From Microbacterium yannicii (GTDB lineage Bacteria; Actinomycetota; Actinomycetes; Actinomycetales; Microbacteriaceae), in contig NZ_JAMXMB010000011.1 in assembly GCF_024055635.1 (NCBI RefSeq), positions 1-64,000 on the forward strand: a stretch of DNA of 64,000 bases, given 5' to 3'. The position numbers and the translations under genes are program-made. Of this stretch, positions 51,746-61,230 are shown in pieces; the first letter of the stretch is position 1, and the number at the start of each line of letters is the position of its first letter. Under the pieces are notes generated by a model that was not told the origin of the DNA, made no database searches, and worked only from the letters and a program-made list of their open reading frames with translations.

Positions 51746-53146
51746 GTGCAGCCCGATAACGTCACCGCGAAGACCCTGACCGATGCCGCCGACGAATGCG
51801 GGTGCGCCCCGTCTGCGGCGGAGCAGCGGCGCCTCTGGCCCGCGATGAACCGGCGCAGCGCGCTGGGGCTGGGCGTTCTGGGCTTCGCCGCGCTGAGCGC
51901 GGTGGGGGGCACGATCGGGCCGCTCGTCAGCCCGGCATACGCCGCCGACTACCCGTCGTGGGACGACGTCGTCGCCGCGAAGAACAACGAACAGGCGAAG
52001 GCCGCCGAGGTCACGAGGATCCAAGGCCTCATCGCCGGGCTCGAGGCCGATGTCGCGGCCAAGAATCAGATCGCCCAGCAGTTGGGCGACGAGTTCTACG
52101 TCGCCCAGCAGGCGTACTTCGACGCCGCGCTGCGCGCGGACCAGCTGCAGCAGCAGGCAGACGCGCAGGCCGCGGCCGCGGTGGATGCCGCCAACAAGGC
52201 CGGCAGAGTCGCGGCGCAGCTGTACCGCAACGGCGGCGACGACACGTCGCTCGAGCTCTTCTTCGCAGGCTCCGCCACCTCGGCGGACGATCTGCTTGCC
52301 CGCCTGGGTACCATGGACAAGCTCGTCCAGCGCAACCAGGACGTCTACGCGCAGGCGGTGACCGCACGCGACTCGGCGCAGAGCCTCAGCGATCAGGCCG
52401 CCGTGCAGCGGACCGAGCGCGACCGGCTGCAGAAGGTCGCCGAAGAGAAGATGATCGCCGCGCAGAAAGCCGCTGACGAGGCGCAGGCCGCGCTCGACGC
52501 GCAGAACGCGAAGCGCGGCGAGCTCGAGGCGCAGCTCGCCGCCCTGCAGGACACGGTCGCCAAGACCGTCGCCGACTACGAAGAGGGCGAGCGCGTCCGC
52601 AAGGCGGCCGAAGAAGCGGCTCGCGCCGCGGCCGCGGCGGCGGCGAAGGCTGAAGCCGATCGCCTCGCCCAGCAGAACAACGGCGGTGGTGGCGGCGGCG
52701 GTGGCGGCGGTGGCGGTGGCGTCGTGGGCTCCGGCTGGGCTCGCCCGTCGTCGGGCTGGCGCAGCTCGGGCTATGGTCCGCGCACGGTGCAGTGCGGCAA
52801 CAGCTACTGCTCGAGCGGCTTCCACCACGGGGTCGACCTCGCGGCGGGCTGCAGTTCGGGCATCTACGCGGCATCCGCTGGTCGCGTCGTGTATGCCGGC
52901 CCGAATGGCGGCTACGGCAACTACATCAAGATCGACCACGGCGGCGGCATCGGCAGCGGCTACGGTCACATCCGCAACGGCGGCATCTTCGTCGGCGTCG
53001 GCCAATGGGTCGGTGCGGGCCAGCTGATCGCGAGTGAAGGAAACACCGGCAACTCGTTCGGCTGCCACCTGCACTTCGAGACCTACGTCAATGGTCGCGA
53101 CGTCAACCCGATCTACTTCATGGCCGACCGCGGCATCTCGGTCTGA
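51746..53146 (+). CDS. Secreted M23/LytM peptidase with coiled coil (cell-wall hydrolase)
   Basis: 466 residues from the GTG at 51746 (AGGGGAGA just upstream; a TTG at 51722 is possible). A hydrophilic 33-residue lead precedes MNRRSALGLGVLGFAAL, a twin-arginine-type signal ending near PAYA. A long Ala/Gln-rich coiled coil (about 75-310) and a Gly run lead to the LytM domain, with metal ligands H360 and D364 (HHGVD) and H441/H443 (HLH). It probably cleaves peptidoglycan cross-links like EnvC-type proteins. A TTGCGC/TAGTGT promoter candidate lies at 51686-51713. Confidence 0.85.
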   Translation: MQPDNVTAKTLTDAADECGCAPSAAEQRRLWPAMNRRSALGLGVLGFAALSAVGGTIGPLVSPAYAADYPSWDDVVAAKNNEQAKAAEVTRIQGLIAGLEADVAAKNQIAQQLGDEFYVAQQAYFDAALRADQLQQQADAQAAAAVDAANKAGRVAAQLYRNGGDDTSLELFFAGSATSADDLLARLGTMDKLVQRNQDVYAQAVTARDSAQSLSDQAAVQRTERDRLQKVAEEKMIAAQKAADEAQAALDAQNAKRGELEAQLAALQDTVAKTVADYEEGERVRKAAEEAARAAAAAAAKAEADRLAQQNNGGGGGGGGGGGGGVVGSGWARPSSGWRSSGYGPRTVQCGNSYCSSGFHHGVDLAAGCSSGIYAASAGRVVYAGPNGGYGNYIKIDHGGGIGSGYGHIRNGGIFVGVGQWVGAGQLIASEGNTGNSFGCHLHFETYVNGRDVNPIYFMADRGISV

Positions 53147-53163
53147 CCCAGACGCCCGAGACG

Positions 53164-53258
53164 ACGAAGAGCGGTCCCCGCTCCCCCTCCAGGCGCCGCT
53201 GGCGCGTCGCCCGGAGCCTCTGGGGGCGGGGGCCCAGCCGACGGCATCCGCTCTTCGT
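53164..53258. terminator. Branched structured element between convergent genes
   Basis: An 11-bp perfect outer stem (ACGAAGAGCGG at 53164-53174, inverse at 53248-53258) encloses GCGCC-gct-GGCGC and a CTGGG/CCCAG hairpin. It fills the 122-bp gap between the peptidase and ppa stops, so it is probably a two-way terminator. Confidence 0.55.
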
Positions 53259-53268
53259 ATGACAGCTG

Positions 53269-53802
53269 TCAGAGCGTGTTCGGCGCGACGCCCTCACCCT
53301 GGGTCGCGGTCTGGCCCTCGTGCTCCTTGAAGCGGTCGAAAGCCTCGCCGACGAGACGCTCGGCCTCGGCCGCGCTCGCCCACTCGTCGACCTTGACCCA
53401 CTTGTTGGGCTCGAGGTCCTTGTAGTGCTCGAAGAAGTGCTCGATCTCCTTGCGGGTGAACTCCGGGATGTCGTTCACGTCCTGGATGTGCGCCCAGCGG
53501 GGGTCCTTGCCGAGCACCGCGACGACCTTGTCGTCGCCGCCGGCCTCGTCGCTCATCTTGAGCACGCCGACGGGGCGGACGCTGGCGAGCACTCCGGGCG
53601 CGAGCTCGAAATCGAGCAGCACCAGCACGTCGAGCGGGTCGCCGTCCTCGCCGAGCGTGTTCTCGAAGAACCCGTAGTTGGTCGGGTAGCCGAACGCGGT
53701 GTAGAGGATGCGGTCGAGGAACACCCGGCCGGTGCCGTGGTCGACCTCGTACTTCACGCGGCTGCCGCGCGGGATCTCGATGACGGCGTCGTACGCGCCC
53801 AT
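53269..53802 (-). CDS. ppa: Inorganic pyrophosphatase
   Basis: 177 residues; AAGGAG lies before the ATG. Family I soluble pyrophosphatase: [23 protein letters not shown] and the metal-binding [10 protein letters not shown] motif. It splits pyrophosphate to phosphate and drives biosynthesis. The C-terminal 15 residues are variable. A TAGGCT -10 candidate at 53847-53842 lies between GCGAC and GTCGC arms. Confidence 0.95.
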   Translation of the reverse strand: MGAYDAVIEIPRGSRVKYEVDHGTGRVFLDRILYTAFGYPTNYGFFENTLGEDGDPLDVLVLLDFELAPGVLASVRPVGVLKMSDEAGGDDKVVAVLGKDPRWAHIQDVNDIPEFTRKEIEHFFEHYKDLEPNKWVKVDEWASAAEAERLVGEAFDRFKEHEGQTATQGEGVAPNTL

Positions 53803-54007
53803 AGTGAAGCTCCTTCGGAAAGACGGTGGGATGCCGCGACAAGCCTAGTCGCGCGACTCTTTGCGGCGTGCCCCGGGGTTCTTCCGGAGACGTGCCGGGT
53901 CGCTCGGTGAAAGAACCGGGCGGAATCGGCTCCAGAGGCCGCTTCGCACGCGCGTATTGCGGATCGAGCCCGCGTTCTTCACGCAGATGGCGGGATACCG
54001 TGGAGCC

Positions 54008-55003
54008 GTGGAGGAGCGCAGGCCCGGACTGGACCCCGCCGTCGCCGAGGTGCGGCTCGCGGTGCGGCGTGCGCTCGCGGGGCTCGAACCCGGAGCGACG
54101 GTGATCGTGGCGCTGTCCGGCGGCGCCGATTCGCTCGCGCTCGCGGCGGCGACGGCGTTCGAGGCTCCGAAGCTCGGCCTGCGCGCCGCGTCGGTGACCG
54201 TCGACCACGGACTGCAGGACGGATCGAGGGATGCCGCAGCCGCCGCGGCGGCGAAGGCCCAGGCCCTCGGGCTCGAGGCGGTCGTGACGCGCGTCGAGGT
54301 CGGCGCCTCGGGCGGGCCCGAGGCAGCGGCACGCGACGCGCGCTACCGCGCGCTGCGCGAGGCGGCCAGCGACGCCGGCGCAGCGGCGATCCTCCTCGGC
54401 CACACCCTCGACGACCAGGCCGAGACGGTGCTGCTCGGCCTCGCCCGGGGAGCGGGCGCGGCCAGCCTGCAGGGCATGGCCGACGTCGCGGAGCTCGACC
54501 ACGTCGCTCTCCTGCGGCCTCTGCTGGGGGTGCGGCGGTCCACGACCCGCGCGGCGTGTGCCGCCGAGGGCCTCGAGCCGTGGGACGACCCGCAGAACGC
54601 CGACCACCGGTTCGCGCGGGTGCGCGTGCGCGAGAGGGTGCTGCCCGTCCTCGAGGCCGAGCTCGGGCCGGGCGTCGCCGACGCCCTCGCCCGCACGGCG
54701 GCCCAGCTGCGCGAGGACGCCGAGGCCTTCGACGAGATGATCGACGAGACCATCGAGGACATCGTCGAGCACGCGGAGGCAGGGATCTCGGTCTCGGCGC
54801 CTGCTCTCGCCGCGAACCCGGCGGCGCTTCGCCACCGCATCATCCGACACGTCGTCGCGAGCGAGTTCCACGAGAGCCTCACGCGGTCGCAGACCCTCGA
54901 GGTGGCGCGGTTGGTGACGGACTGGTCGGGTCAGGGACCCATCGACCTCCCGGGATGCCGCGCCCGCCGCGTCGGCGGACGCATCGAGTTCACGGCGCGC
55001 TGA
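54008..55003 (+). CDS. tilS: tRNA(Ile)-lysidine synthase
   Basis: 331 residues from the GTG at 54008; TACCGT at 53996-54001 is 6 nt upstream, so it is probably leaderless (an in-frame ATG at 53987 is less likely). The PP-loop SGGADS is at 37-42, and VDHGLQDGS, GHTLDDQAETVLLGLARG follow. TilS adds lysine to C34 of tRNA-Ile(CAU). The C-terminal substrate domain is short, as in other actinobacteria. hpt follows, as is common. Confidence 0.93.
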   Translation: MEERRPGLDPAVAEVRLAVRRALAGLEPGATVIVALSGGADSLALAAATAFEAPKLGLRAASVTVDHGLQDGSRDAAAAAAAKAQALGLEAVVTRVEVGASGGPEAAARDARYRALREAASDAGAAAILLGHTLDDQAETVLLGLARGAGAASLQGMADVAELDHVALLRPLLGVRRSTTRAACAAEGLEPWDDPQNADHRFARVRVRERVLPVLEAELGPGVADALARTAAQLREDAEAFDEMIDETIEDIVEHAEAGISVSAPALAANPAALRHRIIRHVVASEFHESLTRSQTLEVARLVTDWSGQGPIDLPGCRARRVGGRIEFTAR

Positions 55004-55055
55004 GTCGCAGCAGGCGCCGGACGGGTGTACAGCGGCACCCCTCTAGACTCTTCCC

Positions 55056-55607
<552 letters not shown>

Positions 55608-55614
55608 TCAGCGC

Positions 55615-55653
55615 GTTTCGTCTCGCTCGCTCGCTCGACGACCGAGACGGAAC
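55615..55653. repeat. REP-like palindrome after hpt
   Basis: GTTTCGTCTCG (55615-55625) and CGAGACGGAAC (55643-55653) pair over 11 positions with one mismatch around a ctcgctcgctcg-rich loop, 8 bp after the hpt stop. It could end hpt transcription. A degenerate relative lies at 62908-62990. Confidence 0.55.
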
Positions 55654-55767
55654 GTCGTGAACGAGGCGATTACGCCCGGGGCGAATGCACAGTCGACGCC
55701 TAGGAAGCGCGCGATACCCTGATTCAACCGTCGACGGGCGCTCTCCTGTCCGCGATGGCACGTCGAC

Positions 55768-55794
55768 GAAAGGGGTCGGGCTCTCGCCCGCGCC
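55768..55794 (+). promoter_or_regulatory. Distant SD plus hairpin before ftsH
   Basis: AAAGGGG (55769-55775) lies 19 nt before the ATG, too far for normal use, but CGGGC-tctc-GCCCG (55777-55790) forms a perfect hairpin between them that would bring it close. A TACCCT -10 candidate is at 55715-55720. Confidence 0.45.
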
Positions 55795-57801
55795 ATGGAC
55801 TTCAAGAAGATCACCCGCAACCCGCTCTTCTACGTCCTGCTGATCGGGGTCTTCCTCATCGTGGGGTTCTCGCTCATCTCGAGCCTGAACGGTGCGAAGC
55901 AGATCTCCACGCAGGAGGGTCTCGAGCTGCTCTCCGGCGAGACCGTCACCGAGGTGGTCAACACCGACGGCGATCAGCGTGTCGACATGAAGCTCTCGAA
56001 GGAGTACGAGGGCGCGACGGACGTCCAGTTCTACTACGTCACCGCACGTGCCGCCGAGGTCGTCGACGCGGTGAACGCGGCCGACCCGAAGGACGGCTTC
56101 AACGACGCCGTGCCGCGTGCGACCTGGTTCGACGGCTTCCTCTCGCTCCTCCTGCCGATCCTGCTGCTGGGCCTGCTGTTCTGGTTCCTGATGTCGAGCG
56201 CGCAGGGCGGCGGCAGCAAGGTCATGCAGTTCGGCAAGTCGCGGGCGAAGCTCGTGACCAAGGAGATGCCGCAGGTCACGTTCCAGGATGTCGCGGGCTC
56301 CGACGAGGCGATCGAAGAGCTCGAAGAGATCAAGGACTTCCTGAAGGACCCGTCGAAGTTCCAGGCGGTCGGCGCCCGCATCCCGAAGGGCGTGCTGCTG
56401 TACGGCCCTCCCGGAACCGGCAAGACCCTTCTCGCACGCGCCGTCGCCGGCGAGGCGGGCGTGCCGTTCTACTCGATCTCGGGCTCGGACTTCGTCGAGA
56501 TGTTCGTGGGTGTCGGCGCCAGCCGCGTGCGCGACCTCTTCAACACCGCCAAGGACAACTCCCCGGCCATCATCTTCATCGACGAGATCGATGCGGTCGG
56601 CCGTCACCGCGGCGCCGGCATGGGCGGCGGCCACGACGAGCGCGAGCAGACGCTCAACCAGATGCTCGTCGAGATGGACGGCTTCGACCCGAAGGTCAAC
56701 GTCATCGTGATCGCGGCCACCAACCGCCCCGACATCCTCGACCCGGCACTGCTGCGCCCGGGACGCTTCGACCGCCAGATCGGTGTCGACGCGCCCGACT
56801 TCCGCGGTCGCACCAAGATCCTCGAGGTGCACGGCCGCGGCAAGCCGCTGGCGGACGGCGTCGACCTCGAGGTCGTCGCCCGCAAGACGCCCGGCTTCAC
56901 CGGCGCCGACCTCGCCAACGTGCTGAACGAGGCCGCCCTTCTCACCGCGCGCTCGAACGCGCAGCTGATCGACAACCGCGCGCTCGATGAGGCCATCGAC
57001 CGCGTGATCGCCGGCCCGCAGCGCCGCACCCGCGTGATGAAGGACAAGGAGAAGCTCATCACCGCGTACCACGAGGGCGGTCACGCGCTCGCGGCTGCGG
57101 CGATGAACCACACCGACCCGGTCACGAAGGTCACGATCCTCCCGCGTGGCAAGGCGCTCGGCTACACGATGGTGCTGCCGCTGGACGACAAGTACTCCGT
57201 CACGCGCAATGAGCTGCAGGATCAGCTCACCTACGCCATGGGCGGCCGTGTCGCGGAGGAGATCGTGTTCCACGACCCGACCACGGGGGCGTCGAACGAC
57301 ATCGAGAAGGCGACCAGCATCGCCCGCAAGATGGTCACCGAGTACGGCATGACCGGCGACATCGGCCCGGTCAAGCTGGGCCAGTCGTCGGGCGAGGTCT
57401 TCATGGGCCGCGACATGGGCCACGGCCGCGAGTTCTCGGAGCGCATCGCCGAGCGCGTCGACACGCAGGTGCGCGACCTCATCGAGCAGGCCCACAACGA
57501 GGCCTACGAGGTCATCAACGCCAACCGCGCGGTGCTCGACAAGCTCGCCCTCGAGCTTCTCGAGAAGGAGACGCTCGACCACCTGGAGCTCGCCGAGATC
57601 TTCAAGGACGTCAAGCGCCTGCCCCCGCGTCCGCAGTGGCTGTCGAGCGAGCAGCGCCCGCCGTCGACGCTGCCCCCGATCGACGTGCCGAAGCGCCGCG
57701 ACGAGGCAGGCCTCGCCGCGAGCGTCGAGGCCGAGCAGCCGGCCGCCGAGAAGGCGTCCAAGCGTCGTGCCACCGGACAGGCGCGGCCCGCGACCGCGTA
57801 G
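55795..57801 (+). CDS. ftsH: ATP-dependent zinc metalloprotease FtsH
   Basis: 668 residues. Two membrane helices (about 10-30 and 113-138) flank a small extracytoplasmic domain; the AAA domain has Walker A GPPGTGKT (204-211) and Walker B IDEID (D263/E264), a second region of homology [21 protein letters not shown], and the zinc site HEGGH (426-430), the actinobacterial form of HEAGH. It degrades membrane and regulatory proteins. The C-tail is Ala/Pro/Lys-rich. folE starts 9 bp later. Confidence 0.97.
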   Translation: MDFKKITRNPLFYVLLIGVFLIVGFSLISSLNGAKQISTQEGLELLSGETVTEVVNTDGDQRVDMKLSKEYEGATDVQFYYVTARAAEVVDAVNAADPKDGFNDAVPRATWFDGFLSLLLPILLLGLLFWFLMSSAQGGGSKVMQFGKSRAKLVTKEMPQVTFQDVAGSDEAIEELEEIKDFLKDPSKFQAVGARIPKGVLLYGPPGTGKTLLARAVAGEAGVPFYSISGSDFVEMFVGVGASRVRDLFNTAKDNSPAIIFIDEIDAVGRHRGAGMGGGHDEREQTLNQMLVEMDGFDPKVNVIVIAATNRPDILDPALLRPGRFDRQIGVDAPDFRGRTKILEVHGRGKPLADGVDLEVVARKTPGFTGADLANVLNEAALLTARSNAQLIDNRALDEAIDRVIAGPQRRTRVMKDKEKLITAYHEGGHALAAAAMNHTDPVTKVTILPRGKALGYTMVLPLDDKYSVTRNELQDQLTYAMGGRVAEEIVFHDPTTGASNDIEKATSIARKMVTEYGMTGDIGPVKLGQSSGEVFMGRDMGHGREFSERIAERVDTQVRDLIEQAHNEAYEVINANRAVLDKLALELLEKETLDHLELAEIFKDVKRLPPRPQWLSSEQRPPSTLPPIDVPKRRDEAGLAASVEAEQPAAEKASKRRATGQARPATA

Positions 57802-57810
57802 GCTCGGCCC

Positions 57811-58410
57811 GTGGCCGTCGATCGTGAGCGCATCGCCGCGCTCGTACGCGAACTGCTGGAGGCGATCGGCGAAGACCCCGAGCGCCCCGGACTGAGGCAG
57901 ACGCCCGAGCGCGTCGCCGACGCGTACGCCGAGTTCTTCGCCGGAGTGGGAGAGGATGCCGCGGCCCCGCTCGCCCGCACCATCTCGGTGTCGCGCGGGC
58001 CGGCGCCCGACACACTCCCGTCGGGTGCCGTCATGCTGCGCGACATCCTGTTCCGCTCGGTGTGCGAGCACCATCTGCTGCCCTTCCGCGGCCATGCGCA
58101 CCTCGCCTATCTGCCCGGCGAGCAGGTCGTCGGGCTGGGGGCGCTGCCGAAGGTCGTCGAGATCCTGTCGTCGCGCCCTCAGGTGCAGGAACGCCTCGGT
58201 GAGCAGATCGCCGACGTGATCGCGGCATCCCTCGACGCGCGCGGGGTGCTGGTCGTGCTGGAGGCGGCGCACGAGTGCGTGACGATGCGCGGCGGACGGC
58301 AGCCCGACGCCTCCACCGTCACGATCGCCGCTCGCGGCGAACTGGCCGAGCCGGCGGCACGCGCCGAGCTGGTCGCCCTGATCGGTGCGTCCCGGGGGAT
58401 GCGCGCATGA
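57811..58410 (+). CDS. folE: GTP cyclohydrolase I
   Basis: 199 residues, GTG start. Zinc ligands C85, H88 (CEHHLLPF) and C156 (ECVTMRGG) are present, with RTISVSRGP missing the usual longer N-lobe of some homologues but otherwise complete. It converts GTP to dihydroneopterin triphosphate, the first folate step. First gene of the coupled folE-folP-folB-folK unit after ftsH; its stop overlaps folP. Confidence 0.95.
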   Translation: MAVDRERIAALVRELLEAIGEDPERPGLRQTPERVADAYAEFFAGVGEDAAAPLARTISVSRGPAPDTLPSGAVMLRDILFRSVCEHHLLPFRGHAHLAYLPGEQVVGLGALPKVVEILSSRPQVQERLGEQIADVIAASLDARGVLVVLEAAHECVTMRGGRQPDASTVTIAARGELAEPAARAELVALIGASRGMRA

Positions 58411-59261
58411 CGCTCATCATGGGCGTCGTCAACGTGACGCCGGACTCGTTCAGCGACGGCGGACGGCATGCGGATGCCGAGGCCGCCGTCGCCCACGGAC
58501 TGGCGCTGCACGCGCAGGGCGCTGACATCCTCGATATCGGAGGCGAGTCCACGAGGCCCGGCGCCGACCGCGTCGATCCTCGCGTGGAGCAGGACCGCGT
58601 GCTCCCCGTCGTGCGGGCCCTCGCCGACGCCGGTGTCGTCGTGAGCATCGACACGATGAATGCCTCGACGGCGCTCGCCGCCGTCGCGGCCGGCGCACGC
58701 ATCGTCAACGATGTGTCGGGCGGCATGGCCGACGCCGACATGCTGCCGGCTGTCGCGTCGACCGATGCCGACGTGGTGCTCCAGCACTGGCGGGGCCACT
58801 CCGCCGACATGTACGCCCGAGCCGTCTACGACGATGTCGTGACGGAAGTGGTCCACGAGCTGCGCGCACGCGTGGAGGCCGCGGCGCTGGCCGGGATCGC
58901 GCCCGATCGGGTGATCGTCGACCCGGGCATCGGCTTCGGCAAGCTCGGTGAGCAGAATTGGCAGACGCTGCGCGGGCTCGAGCGCTTCGTCGCGATGGGT
59001 CCACGGGTGCTGATCGGCACGAGTCGCAAGCGTTTCCTCGCCGACGCCCTCGTCGGCGACCGCGGCGACCCCGCCGACGCGACCGAGGCGACCGAGGCGA
59101 GGCGCGACCTGGCGACGGCCGTGACCAGTGTGTTGGCCGCCCAGGCGGGAGTGTGGGGCGTGCGCGTCCACGATGTCGCCGCTACGCGCGATGCTCTCGT
59201 GATCGCCGAGCGCTGGACCGGCGTGCGTCAGGCCGACCGATCGCGCAGCCGGGAGGGCTGA
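58407..59261 (+). CDS. folP: Dihydropteroate synthase
   Basis: 284 residues; ATGA overlap with folE. MGVVNVTPDSFSDGG, DIGGESTRPGA, ND of IVNDVSGG, DPGIGFGK and GTSRKRFL are the conserved pterin- and pABA-binding loops. It joins DHPP and p-aminobenzoate. The sulfonamide-binding loops look normal by eye. One-base overlap with folB. Confidence 0.95.
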   Translation: MTLIMGVVNVTPDSFSDGGRHADAEAAVAHGLALHAQGADILDIGGESTRPGADRVDPRVEQDRVLPVVRALADAGVVVSIDTMNASTALAAVAAGARIVNDVSGGMADADMLPAVASTDADVVLQHWRGHSADMYARAVYDDVVTEVVHELRARVEAAALAGIAPDRVIVDPGIGFGKLGEQNWQTLRGLERFVAMGPRVLIGTSRKRFLADALVGDRGDPADATEATEARRDLATAVTSVLAAQAGVWGVRVHDVAATRDALVIAERWTGVRQADRSRSREG

Positions 59262-59656
59262 TGGACTTCATGGACGAGATCACGCTGACCGGCGTGCGCG
59301 CCTTCGGGTATCACGGCGTGTTCGCCGAAGAGCGACGCGAGGGTCAGGAGTTCGTCGTCGACGCGACGCTGTTCGTCAGCACCGCGCAGGCCGCGGCATC
59401 CGACGACGTCGCCGACACGGTCCACTACGGCGAGGTCGCCGAGCGCATCGTCGAACTCGTCGGCGGCGAGCCGCTGAACCTCATCGAAGGCCTCGCCGTC
59501 CGCATCGCCGACGACCTCCTCGCCCGCGACGGCGTGAAGATGGCAGCGGTCACGGTCCACAAGCCCCACGCGCCGATCACCGTGCCCTTCGCCGATGTGT
59601 CGGTGACCGTCCGGCGCGTCCGCCCCGGAGAGCAGAACTGGACGGTGGGATCGTGA
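59261..59656 (+). CDS. folB: Dihydroneopterin aldolase
   Basis: 131 residues. ITLTGVRAFGYHGVFAEERREGQEF is the family N-terminus with the substrate-binding Tyr/His, followed by DDVADTVHYGEV and the Glu of NLIEGLAVRIAD. The C-terminal VTVHKPHAPI carries the catalytic Lys. It cleaves dihydroneopterin to hydroxymethyl-dihydropterin. GTGA overlap with folK. Confidence 0.94.
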   Translation: MDFMDEITLTGVRAFGYHGVFAEERREGQEFVVDATLFVSTAQAAASDDVADTVHYGEVAERIVELVGGEPLNLIEGLAVRIADDLLARDGVKMAAVTVHKPHAPITVPFADVSVTVRRVRPGEQNWTVGS

Positions 59657-60213
59657 GCCGTCGCCTCGCGCAGGGCTTCGATCGCGATGTCGAGCGCCAT
59701 CCGCGCGGCCCCGTCGAGGCCGTCGTCGCCCTGGGCGCGAACCTCGGCGATCGCGCCGAGACCATGACGGCGGCGATCACGGACCTCGCCCGGGTGCCCC
59801 TGGTCGACGCCGTCCGCGTGTCGGAGCCGATCGAGTCTGTCGCGATGAAGCCGGAGGGACCGGATGCCGCGGCCCCGGCGTATCTGAACGCCGTGGCGAT
59901 CCTCACCACGCGCCTCGCGCCGTCCGTGCTGCTGGGGTACCTCCATGCCATCGAGCAGCGGCACGGCCGGGTGCGGTCGGCCGCCCGCTCCGCGAACGAG
60001 GCCGGGTGGGAGGATCGCACGCTCGACCTCGATCTCATCGCCTACGGCGATGTCGTCAGCGACGACCCTCGACTCGTGCTGCCGCACCCGCGCGCCGCCG
60101 CCCGCGACTTCGTGCTGGGGCCCTGGCTGACCGTCGACCCGGATGCTGTGCTGCCGGGTGCAGGTCGTGTCGACGAGATCCTCCGGCGGCTGGGCGAGGC
60201 GGGGCCGCGATGA
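59653..60213 (+). CDS. folK: Hydroxymethyl-dihydropterin pyrophosphokinase
   Basis: 186 residues, GTG overlapping the folB stop. A 20-residue lead precedes VVALGANLGDR; AYLNAVAIL, the HGRVRSAAR catalytic loop (replacing the common R-x-W-GPRxxD start) and WEDRTLDLDLIAYGD, LPHPRAAARDFVLGPW follow. It pyrophosphorylates hydroxymethyl-dihydropterin for FolP. Coupled to the next gene. Confidence 0.93.
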   Translation: MSRRLAQGFDRDVERHPRGPVEAVVALGANLGDRAETMTAAITDLARVPLVDAVRVSEPIESVAMKPEGPDAAAPAYLNAVAILTTRLAPSVLLGYLHAIEQRHGRVRSAARSANEAGWEDRTLDLDLIAYGDVVSDDPRLVLPHPRAAARDFVLGPWLTVDPDAVLPGAGRVDEILRRLGEAGPR

Positions 60214-60707
60214 AACGCACCGGTGCCGGCGTTCTGGCCATCTCGGCGATCCTCGGTGTCGCCGCGGGCTTCCTCGTCGACCAGCTGCTCACGTCCTCCG
60301 GGCGCCCGACGTTCACCCCCGCGGTGACCCTGCCGATCCTCCTCGTCCTGCTGGGCGCGCTGGCGATCGCGCTGGCCGTCCCGATCCGACGCGCCACGCG
60401 CGGCACCTCGACGGCGAAGGTCGACCCCTTCCGTGCCGTGCGCGTCGCGATGCTCGCCAAAGCCTCCAGCATCGTGGGCGCCGCGGTCGGCGGCGTCGGA
60501 GCGGGTCTGTGGATCTTCCTGGCGACCCGGCCGGTCACGCCATCGCTAGGCTCGTTGGGAGCGGTCATCGCGACGACCGTGAGCGGCGCCCTGCTGGTCG
60601 CCGCCGGCCTCGTCGCGGAGCACCTGTGCACCATCCGGAAGGACGATGATGACGAACAGCCCGGAGGCGACGACCCCGGACTCGAACCCCGCCTCCACGA
60701 CCACTGA
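60210..60707 (+). CDS. DUF3180 membrane protein
   Basis: 165 residues; ATGA overlap with folK. Four hydrophobic helices (about 6-25, 40-60, 85-108, 118-138) and AMLAKASSIVGAAVGG match DUF3180, which regularly follows folK in actinobacteria. Function unknown. The acidic C-tail coding region overlaps the next gene by 62 bp in another frame. Confidence 0.85.
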   Translation: MKRTGAGVLAISAILGVAAGFLVDQLLTSSGRPTFTPAVTLPILLVLLGALAIALAVPIRRATRGTSTAKVDPFRAVRVAMLAKASSIVGAAVGGVGAGLWIFLATRPVTPSLGSLGAVIATTVSGALLVAAGLVAEHLCTIRKDDDDEQPGGDDPGLEPRLHDH

Positions 60708-61230
60708 GGCCGGGAGCGGGTTCGACGGCATCGTCGAGCCGCGATCCGAGAACCGGTTGGTGCTCCAGGGTGGGGTGTGGCACCAGATCTCGCCGAAGTA
60801 CGTGACGGTGCAGCTGATCTCGACCGGCTCGTTCCTGGTGCTCGTCATCGCGGCCACCCTGGTGCTCACGCTGCTGATGCACCAGCTGTGGGCCTGGATC
60901 CCGGGCGGCATCCTGACGGTCATCCTCGCCTGGACGCTCGTGATCCTGCCGCGCCAGGCTCGCTCGATCGGCTACCAGCTGCGCGCCGACGACCTGGTCT
61001 TCCGCCGCGGCATCCTGTGGCAGCGGTTCGTCGCGGTGCCGTACGGGCGCATGCAGCTGATCGACATCACGCATGGCCCGCTCGACCGGGGCTTCGGAAT
61101 CGCGCAGCTCAAGTTCGTCACCGCCGCGGCAGCGACCGGCGTCGTGATCCCGGGTCTCGAGCAGACCACGGCCGAGACGCTGCGCGACCACCTCGTCGAC
61201 GTCGCCGAGAGCCGGCGCACCGGTCTATGA
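60646..61230 (+). CDS. Membrane PH-domain (bPH_2) protein
   Basis: 194 residues from ATG 60646 (60649 is also possible; GGAAGGAC just upstream). A Ser/Thr-rich lead of about 45 residues, two membrane helices (about 58-100) and one bPH_2 domain with DDLVFRRGILWQRFVAVPYGRMQLIDI. The start lies inside the DUF3180 gene. Role unknown; paired with the next gene. Confidence 0.85.
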   Translation: MMTNSPEATTPDSNPASTTTEAGSGFDGIVEPRSENRLVLQGGVWHQISPKYVTVQLISTGSFLVLVIAATLVLTLLMHQLWAWIPGGILTVILAWTLVILPRQARSIGYQLRADDLVFRRGILWQRFVAVPYGRMQLIDITHGPLDRGFGIAQLKFVTAAAATGVVIPGLEQTTAETLRDHLVDVAESRRTGL

